Both the position numbers and the translations under genes were made by a program. A stretch of 64,000 nucleotides of DNA from the NCBI GenBank assembly GCA_013398615.1, contig VZSR01000598.1:1693086-1757085 (forward strand), read 5' to 3'. The notes under the pieces were generated by a model. That model had not been told where the DNA came from and searched no databases. It worked only from the letters and a program-made list of their open reading frames with translations. Shown here piece by piece: positions 61,401 through 64,000 of this stretch. Origin of the DNA: Brachypodius melanocephalos. Taxonomy: Eukaryota; Chordata; Aves; Passeriformes; Pycnonotidae. The first letter of the stretch is position 1. Each line of letters starts with the position of its first letter.

Positions 61401-64000
61401 CACTGGAGAAATAGGTAATTAAAGGAAAGAAACAATTTACTTGGTTTATTTTGAGCTGAACATCACATAAAATGAAATTAAAATATTTCCTTGAGTTTTC
61501 CTGTGCTCCTCTTTGCTGCCTTTGCTGCTCCTCCTCCCCCTTGCAGAGGCTCACACTGAGCTGCTCCACCAGCTTCTGCTCCTGTGCCACCTTTCACCCC
61601 AGGGCACTTGGCACAGCCCCTGCACTCAGGGTTGGGGGGTTCATTCCTTCATCCCAGCACTGACTGGGGAGATGGGGGACAGGGTAACAGGGACCAGGAG
61701 GCAGCGTTTAGCTTGGGTGATGTTCTGGGAGAAAGGTTTGCTTTGGTTTTCTTCTAATTCCAGTTGGTTTGCTTCTAATTCCTGACTCTCTTGGATTTTC
61801 CCATCCTGTTTTTTCCCCATTCCAATCTGCATTCCTTCCCTATTGCCAAAACAAATTTTAATTACATACTGGAGAGCCTCTGCAGTGTATTTTCAGCACT
61901 GCCAGGGAGCTCTGGAGCCGCTCTGCTCGCCTGCAGGTGATGCCTGCTGTTCTTACCTGGCCCCATCACCTGCTCCACGGTTCCAAGGACAGTGCCATGC
62001 TGCCCTGGGGCACCTTGTGACATGCAGGTGATTCAACTCCCTGGGAAAAGGTCACTCAGAACCAGCACCCCAGAGAGAGCAGGAACCCCAGGCTCCTCCT
62101 GCACGAGACGGAGCTGGCCTGTAAGCACTGAGCCCCCAAAAAGGAATATTTCAAAATTCTCTGATATCATTAATATCCTGGCTTTTGAGAATTTTTATGA
62201 GTAATCTACTTACAGATTTGCCTTCAATCAGAAAGCATTACAAGGCAGAAATAAATAATGTTCCTTCTGCTATTCTTGTGGGCTCTCTGCCTGAATTTGC
62301 TCAATTATTCCCCTTTCCTCAAGGTTTTCATTATTATTATTATTATTCTCTTAATAAAGTATTTATGCTTCTTTGCTCCTTGCTAGAATTATACAAATCC
62401 ACTAGCAGGAACCCAACATGCTGAAAAATTTAACACCTCAATAGAAACTCTGCTCATCCTGCTCTGGGATGTGGATCCAATGGAAGCTCACAGAGCTTCC
62501 AAGGCAGCTTCTCCTCATCCTCGTGCTGTGTTCCCTGCATGCAGCAATTCCTTCCTGACCTGCCCAGAAGCAGAAGCTTCTAATTATTTTCATTTGCATC
62601 AAGAGAAGTATTTTTGGAGCCATAAACACAGCCAGCATTTGGAAAAAAAAACCCAAAAAACCACCAGGAGGGTTCCCAGTGCTGGCTGATGCAGGAGGCA
62701 GCGCTTCACTGCGGCTTGGGAGATCTCATCTGACTTGGGAGCGCTGCAGGAGCCGGGCAGGGGCTCTGCTGGGGCTGCAAGGGGGGAGATTCAATCAGCC
62801 CATGACAGCAGCGCCGAGACAGAAGCCCTGGCAGGCAGCAGAATGCCTTCAAACAGCCACTGGTGATCTCTGAAAGCAGATGAAGGCGCCAGCTCTGCAG
62901 TCACCTTCACCTGGCAGCAGGCAGCTGCCCACTGCGGCCACAGCCCTGTCCAGGCTTGGCTCTGCTGCCAGGGAAACCCTCCAGCAGCAAAGTGCTGGGG
63001 CCTCTGATGGCCATCAGGGCTCAGGTGACATCCCCACCGTGCAGCTTGGAGAACTTCCCTGGGCGGGACCTGCCAACACTCTGTACGTACCTAAGGCATC
63101 TTGTAAGTATTTCTGCCCCACCAGCTTCAGGTATTCTTCGATTGCTTTGGTGGCCAGTGTGTTCTCCCTGAAAATGAGATGCTCATTCTCACCACAGCGA
63201 TCAACTTCAGACATCATCAGGTCAGTCAAGAAATCCTGGAAAGCAAAGCCCATGGTGGGTCACCATGCACTGACACTGGTTCCACAGAGCTGCAGCTCCC
63301 CAGCCCCGAGAGGTCCCACCTTCGTGAGGCGCCCAAGGGACTGGAGGTGCTGCAGGTGATCCTGTGTGAACACACTGCCTCACCACCTGCCCAAATTTCC
63401 TCAGAGATGAGGAGAAATAAATCTCTGGAGAGCCTTGACTGTTGCACCCCAACAATGCCTCATCCCAGACCCGCATCTGCCTCTCCATCGGTGCTGCTTT
63501 TTGGCTGCTCTCATGTCAGCCTCACTCTGTGAGCAAACCCTTTTCTCCCCTGTTAAACATGGCTGTGCTTGGTGTCCAACTGCACTGGCTGCAAACCAGG
63601 GCCATGCTCCGATGTCATCAGCTGTGCCCAGTTAATGGCTGAGACACAAGCCTCTGATATGCACTGAGATACTCAAATTTCCCATTTCCTCCCTATTCAT
63701 GGAGATAAACAGCACTGACAGCGCCCATTTTGGGCATATTCTTGGTCTGATGTGCACACAACCAAATCCATGGGATGTGATAATCCCTTGTGCTGCAGAG
63801 CAATGGAAGGGATGAGCAGGAGTAGCCCCTGACAGCTGCCCCTGCATCAGTCTGGCCTCAAGTGCAAATTACAGAGGTAAAACAGCATTTTAGAGGAAGC
63901 TCCAGGTCTGCTTCAGCTACAGCATTGACTGAGCAGGGGGTCAGGAGCTTCTGCACGCTGCTGATCTGAGTGTGCTGCAGCCAGGCCTGATGCAGGAGGA
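46293..64000 (-). CDS. DAB2IP: DAB2IP (AIP1), Ras GTPase-activating protein, 3' ten coding exons (5' partial)
   Basis: Ten exons spliced in frame give 797 C-terminal residues; the full human protein is about 1190. DAB2IP is known as a SynGAP-family RasGAP that switches off Ras and scaffolds ASK1/TNF and PI3K-AKT signalling at the plasma membrane and cytosol. Numbering from the first residue in the window: RasGAP domain to about 190, with the arginine finger at Arg23 (IFRENTLATK) and the FLRFLCPAI motif at 132-140; Ser/Pro-rich disordered region 250-645 with a seven-proline run; coiled coil about 645-770; and the C-terminal tail ENGEFRNSSNC. Paralogues SYNGAP1, RASAL2 and RASAL3 share the GAP part, but the disordered region and tail match DAB2IP, as does synteny with TTLL11. 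The PH and C2 coding exons must lie right of the window. Confidence 0.95.
46461..47242 (-). other. DAB2IP last intron
   Basis: A 782-bp intron. I see nothing else in it. Confidence 0.7.
47243..47330 (-). CDS. DAB2IP: DAB2IP exon: coiled coil, second part
   Basis: This 88-bp exon (phase 2 to 0) has acceptor GGTTCCCAG and donor GTGAGT. It encodes LMSVEEELKKDHAEMQAAVD and SKQKIIDAQ, continuing the heptad pattern. Confidence 0.96.
47331..47913 (-). other. DAB2IP intron
   Basis: A 583-bp intron. I see nothing else in it. Confidence 0.7.
47914..48116 (-). CDS. DAB2IP: DAB2IP exon: coiled coil, first part
   Basis: This 203-bp exon (phase 0 to 2) has acceptor GTGCTCAG and donor GTACAG. It encodes YQQDLVVLQDKLRISNKKLE, EYETRFKCQEETTQKLVLEY and QARLEESEERLRRQQEDKEI, then QMKGIIS. 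The heptad spacing of hydrophobic residues indicates the C-terminal coiled coil / leucine zipper. Confidence 0.95.
48117..50940 (-). other. DAB2IP intron
   Basis: A 2.8-kb intron. A CpG-containing patch occurs near 48240-48480, adjacent to the next exon. No coding sequence was recognised. Confidence 0.6.
50941..51093 (-). CDS. DAB2IP: DAB2IP exon before the coiled coil
   Basis: This 153-bp exon (phase 0 to 0) has acceptor CATTGTAG and donor GTAAAA. It encodes APSPVNPNALDRTAAWLLNM, NMQFLEDESIDPDSKHRDKL and RNKDELSQAEK. The NPNALDRTAAWLL core is conserved. The following acidic/basic segment leads into the coiled coil. Confidence 0.94.
51094..53218 (-). other. DAB2IP intron
   Basis: A 2.1-kb intron. 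I see no coding sequence or clear repeat in it. Confidence 0.6.
53219..54092 (-). CDS. DAB2IP: DAB2IP large exon: Ser/Pro-rich disordered region
   Basis: This 874-bp exon (phase 2 to 0) has acceptor TTCCCCGCAG and donor GTGAGT. It begins LIDFTRLPSPTPENKDLFFV and includes SPARSSSYSEANEPDVQ, PGRPQLLAPLSFQNPVYQMA, GLPLSPRGLGDSG, LARRQLSLTEKGGQP and the polyproline run DQPPPPPPPVTRGR. The region is intrinsically disordered and rich in phosphorylation and SH3-type sites. GC content is very high, so long but meaningless open frames appear on both strands. Confidence 0.96.
54093..55608 (-). other. DAB2IP intron
   Basis: A 1.5-kb intron. I see no recognisable element in it. Confidence 0.6.
55609..55787 (-). 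CDS. DAB2IP: DAB2IP exon: linker after the GAP domain
   Basis: This 179-bp exon (phase 0 to 2) encodes GTASRLGPLPRILRDVNAAL, a divergent Ser/Thr/Ala-rich stretch, and then SISAGLQKMVIENDLSG, which is conserved. The middle differs clearly from the mammalian sequence as I recall it, while both ends are fixed. The donor is GTAAGA. Confidence 0.9.
55788..55948 (-). other. DAB2IP short intron
   Basis: A 161-bp intron with GTATCC and TGCCCAG ends. Confidence 0.85.
55949..56150 (-). CDS. DAB2IP: DAB2IP exon: end of the RasGAP domain
   Basis: This 202-bp exon (phase 2 to 0) has acceptor TTTCAATAG and donor GTATCC. It encodes [40 protein letters not shown] and FEGYIDLGRELSTLHSLLWE, ending at SQLEQ. 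Confidence 0.96.
56151..57629 (-). other. DAB2IP intron
   Basis: A 1.5-kb intron. I see nothing recognisable in it. Confidence 0.6.
57630..57866 (-). CDS. DAB2IP: DAB2IP exon: RasGAP domain with FLR motif
   Basis: This 237-bp exon (phase 2 to 2) has acceptor TGTCATTTCAG and donor GTAAGC. It encodes [59 protein letters not shown] and [28 protein letters not shown] is the RasGAP signature that supports the finger loop and contacts Ras. Confidence 0.97.
57867..60812 (-). other. DAB2IP intron
   Basis: A 2.9-kb intron. The segment at about 58920-59130 looks like a conserved non-coding element (see findings). No coding sequence was recognised elsewhere in it. Confidence 0.6.
60813..60957 (-). CDS. 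DAB2IP: DAB2IP exon: RasGAP domain
   Basis: This 145-bp exon (phase 1 to 2) has acceptor CTGTTTTACAG and donor GTGAGT. It encodes [40 protein letters not shown] and CKIINSY, a near-exact match to the mammalian GAP domain. Confidence 0.96.
60958..63090 (-). other. DAB2IP intron
   Basis: A 2.1-kb intron with a (TTA)n microsatellite at 62331-62347 and short pyrimidine-rich tracts. No coding sequence was recognised. Confidence 0.6.
62331..62347. repeat. (TTA)n microsatellite
   Basis: Five to six uninterrupted TTA units in a DAB2IP intron. Confidence 0.85.
63091..63235 (-). CDS. DAB2IP: DAB2IP exon: RasGAP domain with arginine finger
   Basis: This 145-bp exon (phase 0 to 1) has acceptor TTGCTTTCCAG and donor GTACGT. 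It encodes DFLTDLMMSEVDRCGENEHL, then IFRENTLATKAIEEYLK and LVGQKYLQDAL. The Arg of FRENTL is the catalytic arginine finger by analogy with other RasGAPs. Confidence 0.96.
63236..64000 (-). other. DAB2IP intron (partial, runs off the window)
   Basis: This is sequence upstream of the first in-window exon on the minus strand. I found no further DAB2IP exon up to the right edge. Confidence 0.55.

Noticed and set aside
1..64000. CRISPR arrays, bacterial operons, prophage or endogenous retrovirus genes
   Set aside because: None seen. The only regular direct repeat is the 19-bp intronic tandem array, which has no spacers, and no gag, pol or env-like open frame was recognised.
1..64000. tRNA, rRNA or microRNA genes
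   Set aside because: No A-box/B-box pair with a cloverleaf or known small-RNA sequence was recognised by eye. A covariance-model scan would be decisive.

Overview
This is vertebrate nuclear DNA, almost certainly from a bird and most likely a passerine. Two spliced genes with long introns and canonical GT/AG junctions are present, and the interspersed repeats I recognise are CR1 LINE 3' ends of the avian type (about 20.9, 26.2 and 37.2 kb). No bacterial, plasmid or viral genes were recognised.

Left part (1-35 kb, + strand): the tubulin polyglutamylase gene TTLL11. Nine coding exons can be placed to the base: ..561, 5853-5949, 7280-7413, 12335-12910, 13462-13557, 14075-14193, 28770-28979, 31024-31130 and 33007-33308. 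The frame is maintained across every junction, and they encode about 731 residues from the first in-window Met. Exon 1 is CpG-rich and its first half encodes a degenerate Glu-Pro-Ala-Gly / Gly-Thr-Ala repeat. Its frame is open to the left edge, so the true start may lie outside.

Middle (about 35.5-41.2 kb): intergenic DNA between the 3' ends of two convergent genes. It holds a CR1 fragment, a CpG-island-like block at 36.27-36.97 kb that neither gene explains, and several blocks that look like conserved non-coding elements.

Right part (41.2-64 kb, - strand): the 3' two thirds of DAB2IP (AIP1), a Ras GTPase-activating protein. Ten coding exons run from 63235 down to a stop at 46293-46295 and encode 797 residues: the RasGAP domain (arginine finger and FLR motif intact), a serine/proline-rich disordered region with a polyproline run, and a C-terminal coiled coil. 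The PH and C2 regions must lie beyond the right edge. A 3'UTR of about 5 kb is inferred, reaching an ATTAAA signal near 41254.

As I recall, TTLL11 and DAB2IP also sit next to each other, tail to tail, on human chromosome 9q33, so this is conserved synteny. The two proteins act in separate processes (microtubule polyglutamylation; Ras, ASK1 and PI3K signalling), and nothing here suggests joint function. I found no credible sign of a new multi-gene system. The parts most worth checking are the unexplained intergenic CpG island, the repeat-encoded TTLL11 N terminus, a cluster of three adjacent inverted repeats in intron 3, a pair of diverged repeat copies in intron 6, and a T/G tract followed by a GC-rich block in intron 7.
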